This document shows, piece after piece, positions 1 through 5,628 of a stretch of 5,628 nucleotides of DNA. The notes below the pieces were generated by a model that was not told where the DNA came from, did no database searches, and worked only from the letters and a program-made list of their open reading frames with translations. The position numbers were made by a program, and so were the translations under genes. The stretch's first letter is position 1; every line of letters starts with the position of its first letter. Source of the DNA: Candidatus Schekmanbacteria bacterium (GTDB taxonomy: Bacteria; Schekmanbacteria; GWA2-38-11; J061); contig RFHX01000294.1 of NCBI GenBank assembly GCA_003695725.1, forward strand, positions 1 to 5,628, in the 5' to 3' direction.

Positions 1-21
1 TTAATAAAAAAATTAGCAATT

Positions 22-49
22 TTGTTTTTAAAATAATAGGATTTAAAAT
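22..49 (+). promoter_or_regulatory. Possible promoter for the orphan gene at 83
   Basis: A possible -35 (TTGTTT, 22-27) and -10 (TAAAAT, 44-49, one mismatch to TATAAT) are separated by 16 bases and lie about 35 bases upstream of the start codon at 83. The -35 matches only in TTG and the whole stretch 1-70 is extremely A/T-rich, so chance matches are expected. It is offered only as the best candidate seen. Confidence 0.2.
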
Positions 50-82
50 AAAAAATTAGAATCTCTTTTAAGGAGTCAAAAA

Positions 83-799
83 ATGCAGGAAGAGAGAAAA
101 CCCTTTAAAAAATTCTGTTACTGGATGGACAAGGTTGCAACTGATAATTTAAAAAAAGAGCTTCTGAGCGAAAGAAAAAAATTTTCCCTTGCCGTCAAAC
201 TTCCCTGCGAATCTTTAAAGGCTCAAATTGGTATCGTATCACCTGAGATTTGGAATTTAAATTGCCGTTATGATGCGGCGCCGTGGTATTATGCCTCAAA
301 TTATAATGGGAAATATCTCGTTGTCTCAGATGAGCGTTTACCATCTAAATATGAAGAGATGCTCGAAGTAATAGTCAACGAGAGCGACTTTTCACCTGAT
401 TCATATCCATCGAGGGAAGAAATAGAGACATTGGCTGAATCCAGTAAATATAAAAGCCAAGTTCCCGAAGGATGGCTTGCATTCCCGCCTGAATCTAAAT
501 CGAGGCTGGCTGATGCATTTAAAAATAGTGTTGGAATCGATGATTCAATTGATGAAATCTTCAGATTTTGGGATGCAGTGCATTCAAATTTCATCGAGGG
601 AAAATTTGCTGTCGAAAAAAATGGAGAGACAATTCCTTATACAATAACGGATACAAACCATACCAGCAGTTGTTGTGTTGAGCTTTTCAACATTGTAGGC
701 AGAGAATTTAAGGTCAAATATGTCAAACCCTGCCTTGGCGCAAAGATAATGAAAGCATTGGAAGCTGACCGCTATTACGAAGTTAAAAGTGTGAAATAA
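83..799 (+). CDS. Hypothetical protein, 238 residues, family not recognised
   Basis: I do not recognise this protein. The start is well supported: AAGGAG at 70-75 sits 7 bases before ATG, and the frame is open for 238 codons to TAA. The product looks soluble, with no signal peptide or membrane segment, and is rich in Lys and Glu. Visible traits are a basic N-terminus (residues 1-35), a Trp/Tyr/Cys-containing stretch around 56-70 (WNLNCRYDAAPWYY), an acidic middle (90-120), and a more structured-looking C-terminal part (185-235). That part holds a Cys pair (C197, C198) and a later Cys (C217, in VKPCLGA). Further cysteines are C12, C42 and C61. Such a set could bind metal or form disulfides, but no known motif is matched. 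It is convergent with the SagB-like gene, with 18 bases between the stop codons, so there is no operon partner inside the window. Codon use looks like that of the neighbours. Confidence 0.8.
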   Translation: MQEERKPFKKFCYWMDKVATDNLKKELLSERKKFSLAVKLPCESLKAQIGIVSPEIWNLNCRYDAAPWYYASNYNGKYLVVSDERLPSKYEEMLEVIVNESDFSPDSYPSREEIETLAESSKYKSQVPEGWLAFPPESKSRLADAFKNSVGIDDSIDEIFRFWDAVHSNFIEGKFAVEKNGETIPYTITDTNHTSSCCVELFNIVGREFKVKYVKPCLGAKIMKALEADRYYEVKSVK

Positions 800-817
800 G
801 ATTGGAAGATGAATTAG

Positions 818-1561
818 CTATAACTTTTTAGGGATAATAGGTTTTCCTACTGTGCTCATATAGAGTGTGCTTTCCTCTTTCCCATCGACTTCAATCAATT
901 CGTTGACTTCATCGTCGAAAAAAGCGGCAATCTGACAGCTCACAAGCCCAATCGATACTGCGGCAAGAGAGAGGTGCGCGGCGATGTGTCCTGCATCGAG
1001 ATAAACATAGCGATATGCTCTTTCGCTGTATTTCCACTTTGAGCGCTCGAAGATAGCTGTCCAGATGAAGCAGAGGGGTGCTAAAGCAACCATATCTTGA
1101 CCAAGTGCAGCAGAAGCAGTTTTTTTGGAAAAATCACCTTCTTTGATAGTTTCAAGTGAGTGTGATTTGACAGCGTAGTGATATATTCCTTTTTCAATCT
1201 CTTTGACATTGTTCACTAAAAGATATGTTTCAATGGGATACAATGCGCCTGCAGAAGGTGCCGCTCTGAATTCATAGCCGTAAATTTGAGCTGTGATGCC
1301 TTGGGTTGCCCATAAGAGATAAGATAAATCAGATAAAGAGAGAGGACTGTTGCTATAATCTCTTATACTGCGCCTTTTCATTATGATATTTGAAAAAGAT
1401 TCCTCTTTATCTCGTGCTGGAGGCGGAAGTTTTATTTTTTTGCTATCTGGATATTCCTTGTAAAGAGGCGGCTTTTTGCTCCAGTCCAGCCTTCCTCCTG
1501 ATAAAGAATGACGGGAATATTTGGTTTTTTCTTGAAATTTTTCTCCTTCTTTTGCGCTCAT
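818..1561 (-). CDS. SagB/ThcOx-type FMN-dependent dehydrogenase (nitroreductase fold)
   Basis: A 247-residue protein of the nitroreductase superfamily, SagB/thiopeptide-oxidase type. The N-terminal part (about 14-48) has the LDW...PP.YK.YP...KIKLPPP pattern typical of that subgroup. RRSIRDYS (63-70) is the usual FMN-phosphate-binding start of the fold. RAAPSAGALYPIETYLL (99-115) is the conserved flavin-contact segment. K177-Y178 followed by SERAYRYVYLDAGH (179-192) matches the family's conserved Lys-Tyr region and dimer helix, and STVGKP (236-241) is the C-terminal signature. In characterised members the enzyme oxidises azolines to azoles in peptide natural products, but many stand-alone homologues have unknown substrates. 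No YcaO cyclase or precursor peptide gene is seen here, so azole synthesis is not supported. No signal peptide is visible, so it is likely cytoplasmic. The start ATG overlaps the peroxiredoxin stop (ATGA, 1558-1561) and only a weak ribosome site (GTGAG) precedes it, so coupled translation is likely. Confidence 0.85.
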   Translation of the reverse strand: MSAKEGEKFQEKTKYSRHSLSGGRLDWSKKPPLYKEYPDSKKIKLPPPARDKEESFSNIIMKRRSIRDYSNSPLSLSDLSYLLWATQGITAQIYGYEFRAAPSAGALYPIETYLLVNNVKEIEKGIYHYAVKSHSLETIKEGDFSKKTASAALGQDMVALAPLCFIWTAIFERSKWKYSERAYRYVYLDAGHIAAHLSLAAVSIGLVSCQIAAFFDDEVNELIEVDGKEESTLYMSTVGKPIIPKKL

Positions 1562-2127
1562 AACTCACTATCTTTTTTTTCAAAATCAAAAATAGATTTT
1601 ATGTCATTATAAACTTCTTCGCTGTGACGAGAAACATCAACTTTTTTGTAAATTTTTTTTATGATTCCATTGCCATCAATTATAAAAGTCATTCTTTTAG
1701 CGAATTTGATTGTCCTCAAATATTGGGTATAAGTTCCGTATTCTTTTGAAATTTCACCGTCTTTATCGCTTAGAAGTGTAAAGGGGAGATTATATTTTTC
1801 TTTAAATTTTTTATGTGATTCTTCATTGTCAAGACTTATTCCAAGCACAACAACTCCCAAACTTTTGATTTTTTCATATGAATCTCTGAAGCTGCATGCT
1901 TCATTCGTGCATCCCGGAGTATTGTCTTTTGGATAGAAATATAAGACAACAATCTTGCCTTTGAAGTCAGAGAGCGATACCTTCTTCCCCTCATCATTTA
2001 ACGCTGTAAAATCAGGTGCTTTATCGCCTTCTTTCAAAACTATTTCATTTCCTTTAGAATTGTTTACTATAAAAATGACAAGGAAAAAAAGGATTACGAA
2101 TAAAAGTATATAATAATTTTTTTGCAT
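1558..2127 (-). CDS. Membrane-anchored peroxiredoxin, Bcp/PrxQ type
   Basis: A thiol peroxidase of the AhpC/TSA superfamily, 189 residues, reducing hydrogen peroxide or organic peroxides with electrons from a thiol partner. The core begins at EGDKAPDF (33-40), a hallmark of the Bcp group. PKDNTPGCTNEAC (66-78) carries the peroxidatic Cys C73 with P66 and T70 of the PxxxTxxC motif. The resolving Cys C78 lies five residues on, as in atypical 2-Cys Bcp enzymes. R145 in AKRMTFIID is the likely catalytic Arg. Unlike the usual cytoplasmic Bcp of about 155 residues, it has an N-terminal hydrophobic helix (about 5-21). No lipobox or clear signal-peptidase site is visible, so an anchored form with the domain outside the cytoplasmic membrane is inferred. 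There is no internal Met codon before the domain, and a strong AAGGAG sits before this ATG, so the helix is real. It is the first gene of a two-gene operon with the SagB-like dehydrogenase. Confidence 0.92.
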   Translation of the reverse strand: MQKNYYILLFVILFFLVIFIVNNSKGNEIVLKEGDKAPDFTALNDEGKKVSLSDFKGKIVVLYFYPKDNTPGCTNEACSFRDSYEKIKSLGVVVLGISLDNEESHKKFKEKYNLPFTLLSDKDGEISKEYGTYTQYLRTIKFAKRMTFIIDGNGIIKKIYKKVDVSRHSEEVYNDIKSIFDFEKKDSEL

Positions 2128-2132
2128 TCTTT

Positions 2133-2138
2133 CTCCTT
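2133..2138 (-). promoter_or_regulatory. Ribosome binding site of the peroxiredoxin gene
   Basis: On the minus strand AAGGAG lies 5 bases before the ATG at 2127. It fixes the start and therefore confirms that the hydrophobic N-terminal helix is translated. Its first two bases (2138-2137) fall in the left arm of the inverted repeat 2137-2180. Confidence 0.8.
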
Positions 2139-2180
2139 CTTTGGAATTTTCTAATAAAAAAAGATTGGAAAATCAAAGAA
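2137..2180. repeat. Bulged inverted repeat in the divergent promoter region
   Basis: The left arm (2137-2151, TTCTTTGGAATTTTC) and right arm (2168-2180, GAAAATCAAAGAA) can form 13 base pairs with a two-base bulge (2144-2145) and a 16-base loop. The right arm overlaps the candidate -10 of the peroxiredoxin operon and part of the candidate upstream -35 for cysS. The left arm reaches the peroxiredoxin ribosome site. It could be a regulator-binding operator or an RNA hairpin in the leader. The arms are A/T-rich, so chance cannot be excluded. There is no run of T after it that would make it a terminator. Confidence 0.4.
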
Positions 2181-2194
2181 TAGTTTACTTTAAT
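2165..2194 (+). promoter_or_regulatory. Candidate distal promoter for cysS-rlmB
   Basis: TTGGAA (2165-2170, four of six to the -35 consensus) and TTTAAT (2189-2194, five of six to the -10) are separated by 18 bases. Transcription would begin near 2201, giving a leader of about 59 bases before cysS. That leader is too short for a T-box, and no T-box sequence is seen. Confidence 0.35.
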
Positions 2195-2204
2195 ACCTTG
2201 TCCA
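2177..2204 (-). promoter_or_regulatory. Candidate promoter for the peroxiredoxin-dehydrogenase operon
   Basis: On the minus strand TGGACA (2204-2199, five of six to the -35 consensus) is followed after 16 bases by TATTCT (2182-2177, four of six to the -10). Transcription would start near 2170, leaving a leader of about 43 bases. The -10 lies inside the right arm of the inverted repeat. Confidence 0.35.
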
Positions 2205-2207
2205 TTC

Positions 2208-2236
2208 TTGACATTTTTCAACTTTTCATTTACCAA
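2208..2236 (+). promoter_or_regulatory. Candidate proximal promoter for cysS-rlmB
   Basis: A perfect -35 hexamer TTGACA (2208-2213) is followed after 17 bases by only a poor -10 (TACCAA, 2231-2236). A start near 2243 would give a very short leader of about 17 bases that still includes the GGAG ribosome site. It is an alternative to the upstream candidate at 2165-2194; which one is used cannot be told from sequence. Confidence 0.3.
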
Positions 2237-2259
2237 CACACTACTTTTGGAGATATGAA

Positions 2260-3723
2260 ATGAGTATAACACTTTATAATACATTGGCACGCAAAAAGGA
2301 AGAGCTTGTCCCTATTGAGAAAGGGAAAGTGGGAATGTATGTTTGCGGTGTAACAGTGTATGATGTCTGCCATATCGGACATGCGAGAAGCTCTGCTGCA
2401 TTTGATACAATTAGGAATTACTTGGAATACAAGGGCTATGATGTAACTTTCGTAAAGAATTTTACAGATATAGATGACAAAATCATAAATCGGGCTAACG
2501 AGGAAGGCGTTGACTACAAAGCAATCTCCGAAAAATATATTGAAGAATATTACAAAGATATGAGAGCACTCAATATTAGAGATGCAGATGTTGAGCCGAG
2601 GGCTACTCAATTTATAGACAAAATGATTGAGATGGTATCAGGGTTGATTGAAAAGGGATTTGCCTATGAAATAGACGGAAGTGTCTATTTCGAGGTGGAG
2701 AAATTCAGAGGATATGGAAAACTTTCAGGAAAAAATCTTGATGAGCTTCAAGCAGGTGCAAGAGTTGCAGTCGATGAAGAAAAAAGGAATCCCCTTGATT
2801 TTGCTCTTTGGAAAAAATCAAAAGAAAATGAACCTGCTTGGGATTCCCCTTGGGGTAAGGGGCGTCCCGGCTGGCATATTGAATGCTCTGTAATGGGAAT
2901 GAATATTCTTGGCGAAACTTTTGATATCCATGGCGGAGGGAAGGACCTAATCTTTCCCCATCACGAAAATGAAATTGCTCAGTCGGAATCATTTAGCGGC
3001 AAACCTTTTGTAAAATATTGGATGCACAATGGCTTCGTGAATATCGATGAAGAGAAGATGTCCAAATCTTTGGGAAATTTCTTTACAATTAGAGATATAC
3101 TAAAAAGCTATCCTGCTGAAGCATTGAGACTTTTTCTGCTTTCTACTCATTATAGAAATCCAATCAATTTTTCTGAAGAGAATATTAAAAATGCCTGCGC
3201 AAGTTTAGACCGCATATATACTACTCTTGGCATGCTCAGAGATAAAGGTGTCAATATCGAAGCACAGAAGGAAAGATTGGATTCAGTCAAAGGTAAAGGC
3301 AAGAGAGACGCATCTTCTTTTATGAAGTCCTTTGAAGAAGCAATGGATGATGATTTCAATACTGCCCTTGCCATCGGTCGGCTTTTTGAATATGTAAAGG
3401 AAATCAATAAGAGTGCTTCATCCTTAGATGCAACGAAGAGTAATAATAGGGGAAAGCTTGCAAACTCCTGTGCTGAGATTTTAATGGCAGGGAAGATACT
3501 TGGCATACTTTCACATACGCCTGATGAATGGTTCAAAAAAGCCCGCACCACACAGCAGTTGGATACTCTTTCAGAAGAAGAAATAGAGGAGCTCATTGCA
3601 AAGAGAAGCGAAGCAAGACAACAAAAGAATTGGGCTGAAGCCGATAGAATTAGGGATGAATTAAAGAGCAAAGGTATAATCTTGGAAGATGGTCCGCAAG
3701 GGACAACATGGAAGAAAGCCTGA
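2260..3723 (+). CDS. cysS: Cysteinyl-tRNA synthetase
   Basis: A class I aminoacyl-tRNA synthetase that joins cysteine to tRNA-Cys in the cytoplasm using ATP. At 487 residues it has normal length for the family. The HIGH motif is H38-I-G-H41, within [14 protein letters not shown], and KMSKS is at 266-270 ([12 protein letters not shown]). The zinc site that selects cysteine is complete: C29 in MYVCG, C209 in GWHIECS, H234 and E238 in [18 protein letters not shown] (69-79) and the [14 protein letters not shown] block are typical of CysS. The C-terminal helical tRNA-binding part ends in [13 protein letters not shown] and EDGPQGTTW, as in full-length bacterial enzymes. The start is supported by GGAG (2249-2252), 7 bases before ATG. 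An out-of-frame ATGAAATGA precedes and overlaps the start. The gene is divergent from the peroxiredoxin operon, and its 3' end overlaps rlmB by 35 bases. Confidence 0.98.
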   Translation: MSITLYNTLARKKEELVPIEKGKVGMYVCGVTVYDVCHIGHARSSAAFDTIRNYLEYKGYDVTFVKNFTDIDDKIINRANEEGVDYKAISEKYIEEYYKDMRALNIRDADVEPRATQFIDKMIEMVSGLIEKGFAYEIDGSVYFEVEKFRGYGKLSGKNLDELQAGARVAVDEEKRNPLDFALWKKSKENEPAWDSPWGKGRPGWHIECSVMGMNILGETFDIHGGGKDLIFPHHENEIAQSESFSGKPFVKYWMHNGFVNIDEEKMSKSLGNFFTIRDILKSYPAEALRLFLLSTHYRNPINFSEENIKNACASLDRIYTTLGMLRDKGVNIEAQKERLDSVKGKGKRDASSFMKSFEEAMDDDFNTALAIGRLFEYVKEINKSASSLDATKSNNRGKLANSCAEILMAGKILGILSHTPDEWFKKARTTQQLDTLSEEEIEELIAKRSEARQQKNWAEADRIRDELKSKGIILEDGPQGTTWKKA

Positions 3724-4468
3724 TAGGGCTGCTCTCAAAAAAAAGGAAATCATTTACGGTCTCAATCCTGTCAAGGAATCAATAAGAGCGGGAAAAAGAA
3801 AAATCTTTTCCATATATCTGCTGAAAAGAAGAAGTGATTTTTTTCACAATATCATTGAGGAAGCTGAAAGGAAAAATATCAGAATAATTTTTTCTGATGA
3901 AAGAGAAATAGAAAAAATGGCTTCTTCTTCGACGCATCAAGGTATTGCCGCAGAAATCTCGCCTTATCCATATTTATCAATAGACGATTTTTTGAAGGAA
4001 GTTTCGGACAAGGAAGATTCTTTTGTTCTCTTCTTGGATGGGATTACTGATCCGATGAATTTTGGCTCTATAATACGAAGTGCTCTACTTTTCGGTGTTG
4101 ATTATATCGTAACAGAAGAACGAAATTGCGCGCCTGTTACAGCCACTGTGTGCAAAGCATCAGCAGGCGCTGTTGAACATATGAAAATTGTTGTAGTTAC
4201 AAATCTTGTAAAATTGGCTGAAAGATTAAAAGATATTGGATTCTGGATTTATGGCGCTGATGCTGAAGCATCACATTCGATTCGGGAGATGGATTTCCCC
4301 AAAAAGAAGGTCATTGTATTGGGAAGTGAGGGCAAAGGTATAAGGCGGCTACTAAAAACAGTTTGTGATGACCTCTTCTTTATTCCTACTACAAGAGTTA
4401 TCGATTCTCTAAATGTTTCAGCTGCAGCTTCGGTAATATTATCACATCTTTATTCATTTAAAAAATAA
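3689..4468 (+). CDS. rlmB: 23S rRNA guanosine-2'-O-methyltransferase, RlmB/TrmH (SPOUT) family
   Basis: A 259-residue SPOUT-class RNA 2'-O-methyltransferase. RlmB uses S-adenosylmethionine to methylate G2251 in the peptidyl-transferase P loop of 23S rRNA. A basic N-terminal tail (1-20) precedes the substrate-binding domain, which begins at IIYGLNPVKESI (21-32) and runs to about residue 95 (STHQGIAAEI). All three SPOUT motifs are present: motif 1 LDGITDPMNFGSIIRSA (116-132, with N124 and R130), motif 2 VIVLGSEGKGIRRL (208-221, E214) and motif 3 DSLNVSAAASVIL (239-251, S240, N242). The start lies 35 bases inside cysS, and the only nearby purine-rich site (GGAAG, 3684-3688) touches the ATG, so translation probably depends on ribosomes leaving cysS. 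The conserved domain begins only at residue 21, so a later non-ATG start is conceivable. A sister TrmH enzyme acting on another RNA position is possible, but the cysS neighbour favours RlmB. Confidence 0.92.
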   Translation: MVRKGQHGRKPDRAALKKKEIIYGLNPVKESIRAGKRKIFSIYLLKRRSDFFHNIIEEAERKNIRIIFSDEREIEKMASSSTHQGIAAEISPYPYLSIDDFLKEVSDKEDSFVLFLDGITDPMNFGSIIRSALLFGVDYIVTEERNCAPVTATVCKASAGAVEHMKIVVVTNLVKLAERLKDIGFWIYGADAEASHSIREMDFPKKKVIVLGSEGKGIRRLLKTVCDDLFFIPTTRVIDSLNVSAAASVILSHLYSFKK

Positions 4469-4567
4469 ATCGATTCCATTCCAAAATTCTATCTAAAAGA
4501 ATAGGGCAGTTGTTACGATTATATAAGATTGTCTATCACTTCCCTGAAAAAAATTATACATGTGCTT

Positions 4568-5628
4568 ATGATTAAGAAAATCAAAACTGATAAGCTTAAA
4601 GTTGGTATGTTTATAGCAGACTTGAATACTCCATGGCGTTATCATCCATTTTTCAGAAGTTCGCTGTTAATCAAAAGCAAGAAAGAGATAGAAAAAATTC
4701 GTAACTATCAAATTGATGAAGTCTATATAGATACGGAAAAGGGAAAGGATTCAATCGATGCAGTTGACAGTAATAAGGAGAAAAAGAAATATTCTAATGC
4801 AATATTAAGGAAGTTTTCCCGTCAGTCAAAAAAGGAATTCGATAAGGAAGAGGATAATAAAAGGATTTTAACTTATGAAAATGCAAAAGCAATCTACTAC
4901 GAATCCTTGAAATCTGTTGAGCAGATTTTTGAAAAGATAAATACTTCATCAATTCTTGGTTCTGAAAAAATCAATAATATAGTTGCTTTTCTCAATGAAT
5001 TGGTTGATGGAAATGCAGAGTCGGTTTTTGTTTTAACGAAAATAAAAAATTTCAACCAATATACATATCAACATTCTCTCAATGTTGCCCTTCTGTCCAT
5101 ACTTTTTGGAAAAAGGCTTGGCTTTCCGAAAAATGAATTAAAAATCTTGGGAACAGGAGCTCTTTTGCATGATTGCGGTATTGTCAAAATACCATCAACT
5201 ATTCTCAACAAGCCAGCTAAATTGACTGATGATGAATATGATCTTATAAAAAAACATCCTCTTCACAGCTTTAATATTCTTGAAAAAACAGAAGGTATGT
5301 CACGGAAATCTCTGTTGATTGCCCTCCAGCATCACGAAAAATATTCCGGCTTTGGTTATCCAAAAGGGCTTCCAGGTTATAGATTGAGTACCTATTCAAT
5401 GATGGTTGCCATTGCAGATATATATGATGCTATATGTACAGATAAGCCATATCGCCGAGGGTTAACACCTTTTAATGCACTTCAAAAAATTTATAGTTGG
5501 AGAGGAAACCACTTGAATCCAAAACTTGTTGATTATTTCATAAGGACAGTTGGAGTTTATCCTGTAGGTACTGTTTTGAAATTTAAAAACGGGTTTATTG
5601 GAATTGTTAAAAGGATACGAGATAAAAA
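4568..5628 (+). CDS. DUF3391-HD-GYP protein, probable cyclic-di-GMP phosphodiesterase (3' end outside window)
   Basis: An open frame of 353 codons that runs off the right edge. Residues 3-59 match the DUF3391 domain that often precedes HD-GYP (KLKVGMFIADLNTPW..HPFF and IDEVYIDTEKG). A charged linker (about 60-125) follows, then the HD-GYP domain (about 150-350). Visible motifs are YTYQHSLNVA (H169), ALLHDCG (H201, D202), KKHP (H230), QHHEKYSGFGYP (H255, H256, GYP 263-265), and ADIYDAICTDKPYR (D284). The late VGVYPVGTVLKFKNGFIGIV stretch is usual after this domain. Such proteins hydrolyse cyclic di-GMP and lower its cellular level, affecting motility and biofilm. The usual HDxGK lysine is isoleucine here (I205), so activity is uncertain. 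No membrane segment is seen. No clear ribosome site precedes ATG 4568; an in-frame GTG at 4562 is an alternative start. It lies 99 bases after rlmB on the same strand with no evident terminator between, so it may be read with cysS-rlmB. Confidence 0.92.
   Translation, partial: MIKKIKTDKLKVGMFIADLNTPWRYHPFFRSSLLIKSKKEIEKIRNYQIDEVYIDTEKGKDSIDAVDSNKEKKKYSNAILRKFSRQSKKEFDKEEDNKRILTYENAKAIYYESLKSVEQIFEKINTSSILGSEKINNIVAFLNELVDGNAESVFVLTKIKNFNQYTYQHSLNVALLSILFGKRLGFPKNELKILGTGALLHDCGIVKIPSTILNKPAKLTDDEYDLIKKHPLHSFNILEKTEGMSRKSLLIALQHHEKYSGFGYPKGLPGYRLSTYSMMVAIADIYDAICTDKPYRRGLTPFNALQKIYSWRGNHLNPKLVDYFIRTVGVYPVGTVLKFKNGFIGIVKRIRDK

Noticed and set aside
785-828. Bidirectional terminator between the convergent genes
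   Set aside because: AAAAGT (785-790) and ACTTTT (823-828) could pair, but the stem is only 6 A/T-rich pairs with a 32-base loop that spans both gene ends. It is too weak to call.
818-1561. Azole-forming peptide (SagB-type) biosynthetic cluster
   Set aside because: The dehydrogenase has SagB-like signatures, but no YcaO cyclase, E1-like partner, small precursor peptide or exporter gene is in the window.
2128-2259. T-box riboswitch upstream of cysS
   Set aside because: The region lacks the conserved T-box sequence and a terminator hairpin, and the likely leader is at most about 60 bases, far too short.
2230-2610. Minus-strand open frame crossing the cysS start
   Set aside because: It overlaps the first third of cysS, has no ribosome site, and its Cys/Ile/Phe-rich composition is typical of a shadow frame.
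3150-3671. Long minus-strand open frame antisense to cysS
   Set aside because: It lies wholly within cysS, whose full-length protein and motifs are certain. Its translation is Ser/Leu-rich, as expected for the reverse complement of a real gene, and it resembles no family.
4469-4567. Terminator after rlmB or a cyclic-di-GMP riboswitch before the HD-GYP gene
   Set aside because: Only a 5-bp A/T-rich inverted repeat (ATTCT 4486-4490 with AGAAT 4498-4502) with no T run is present. The GGGCAG at 4503-4508 lacks the surrounding GEMM riboswitch core.

Overview
This is a bacterial window from a low-GC genome (A/T-rich by eye, especially between genes). Strong AGGAG-type ribosome sites, tight gene packing and an HD-GYP protein with an N-terminal DUF3391 domain point to a bacterium of Gram-negative-like type. 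The sequence alone does not identify the phylum. There are six protein genes. I see no RNA gene, insertion sequence, CRISPR array or phage feature.

Left part (1-2127): an orphan protein of unknown function (83-799, +) runs convergently into a two-gene minus-strand operon (818-2127). The first gene of that operon encodes a membrane-anchored peroxiredoxin of the Bcp/PrxQ type. The second encodes a SagB/ThcOx-type FMN nitroreductase-fold dehydrogenase. Their stop and start codons overlap (ATGA), so they are probably translated together, which suggests a shared redox job.

Middle (2128-4468): a divergent intergenic region of 132 bases holds candidate promoters for both directions and a bulged inverted repeat of 13 base pairs. 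It leads rightwards into cysS (cysteinyl-tRNA synthetase) and rlmB (23S rRNA Gm2251 methyltransferase family). These two genes overlap by 35 bases. A cysS-rlmB neighbourhood is familiar from other bacteria, for example Firmicutes, where mrnC usually lies between them; here it is absent.

Right end (4469-5628): after a 99-base gap with no clear terminator comes a long open frame cut by the window edge. It encodes a DUF3391-HD-GYP protein, a probable cyclic-di-GMP phosphodiesterase. Most metal-ligand motifs are present, but the lysine of the usual HDxGK motif is replaced by isoleucine.

Most of the window is ordinary housekeeping and redox content. I do not see convincing evidence for a wholly new system. 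The points most worth a second look are the altered HD-GYP active site, the anchored peroxiredoxin/SagB-like pair, the inverted repeat between the divergent genes, and the orphan cysteine-containing protein.
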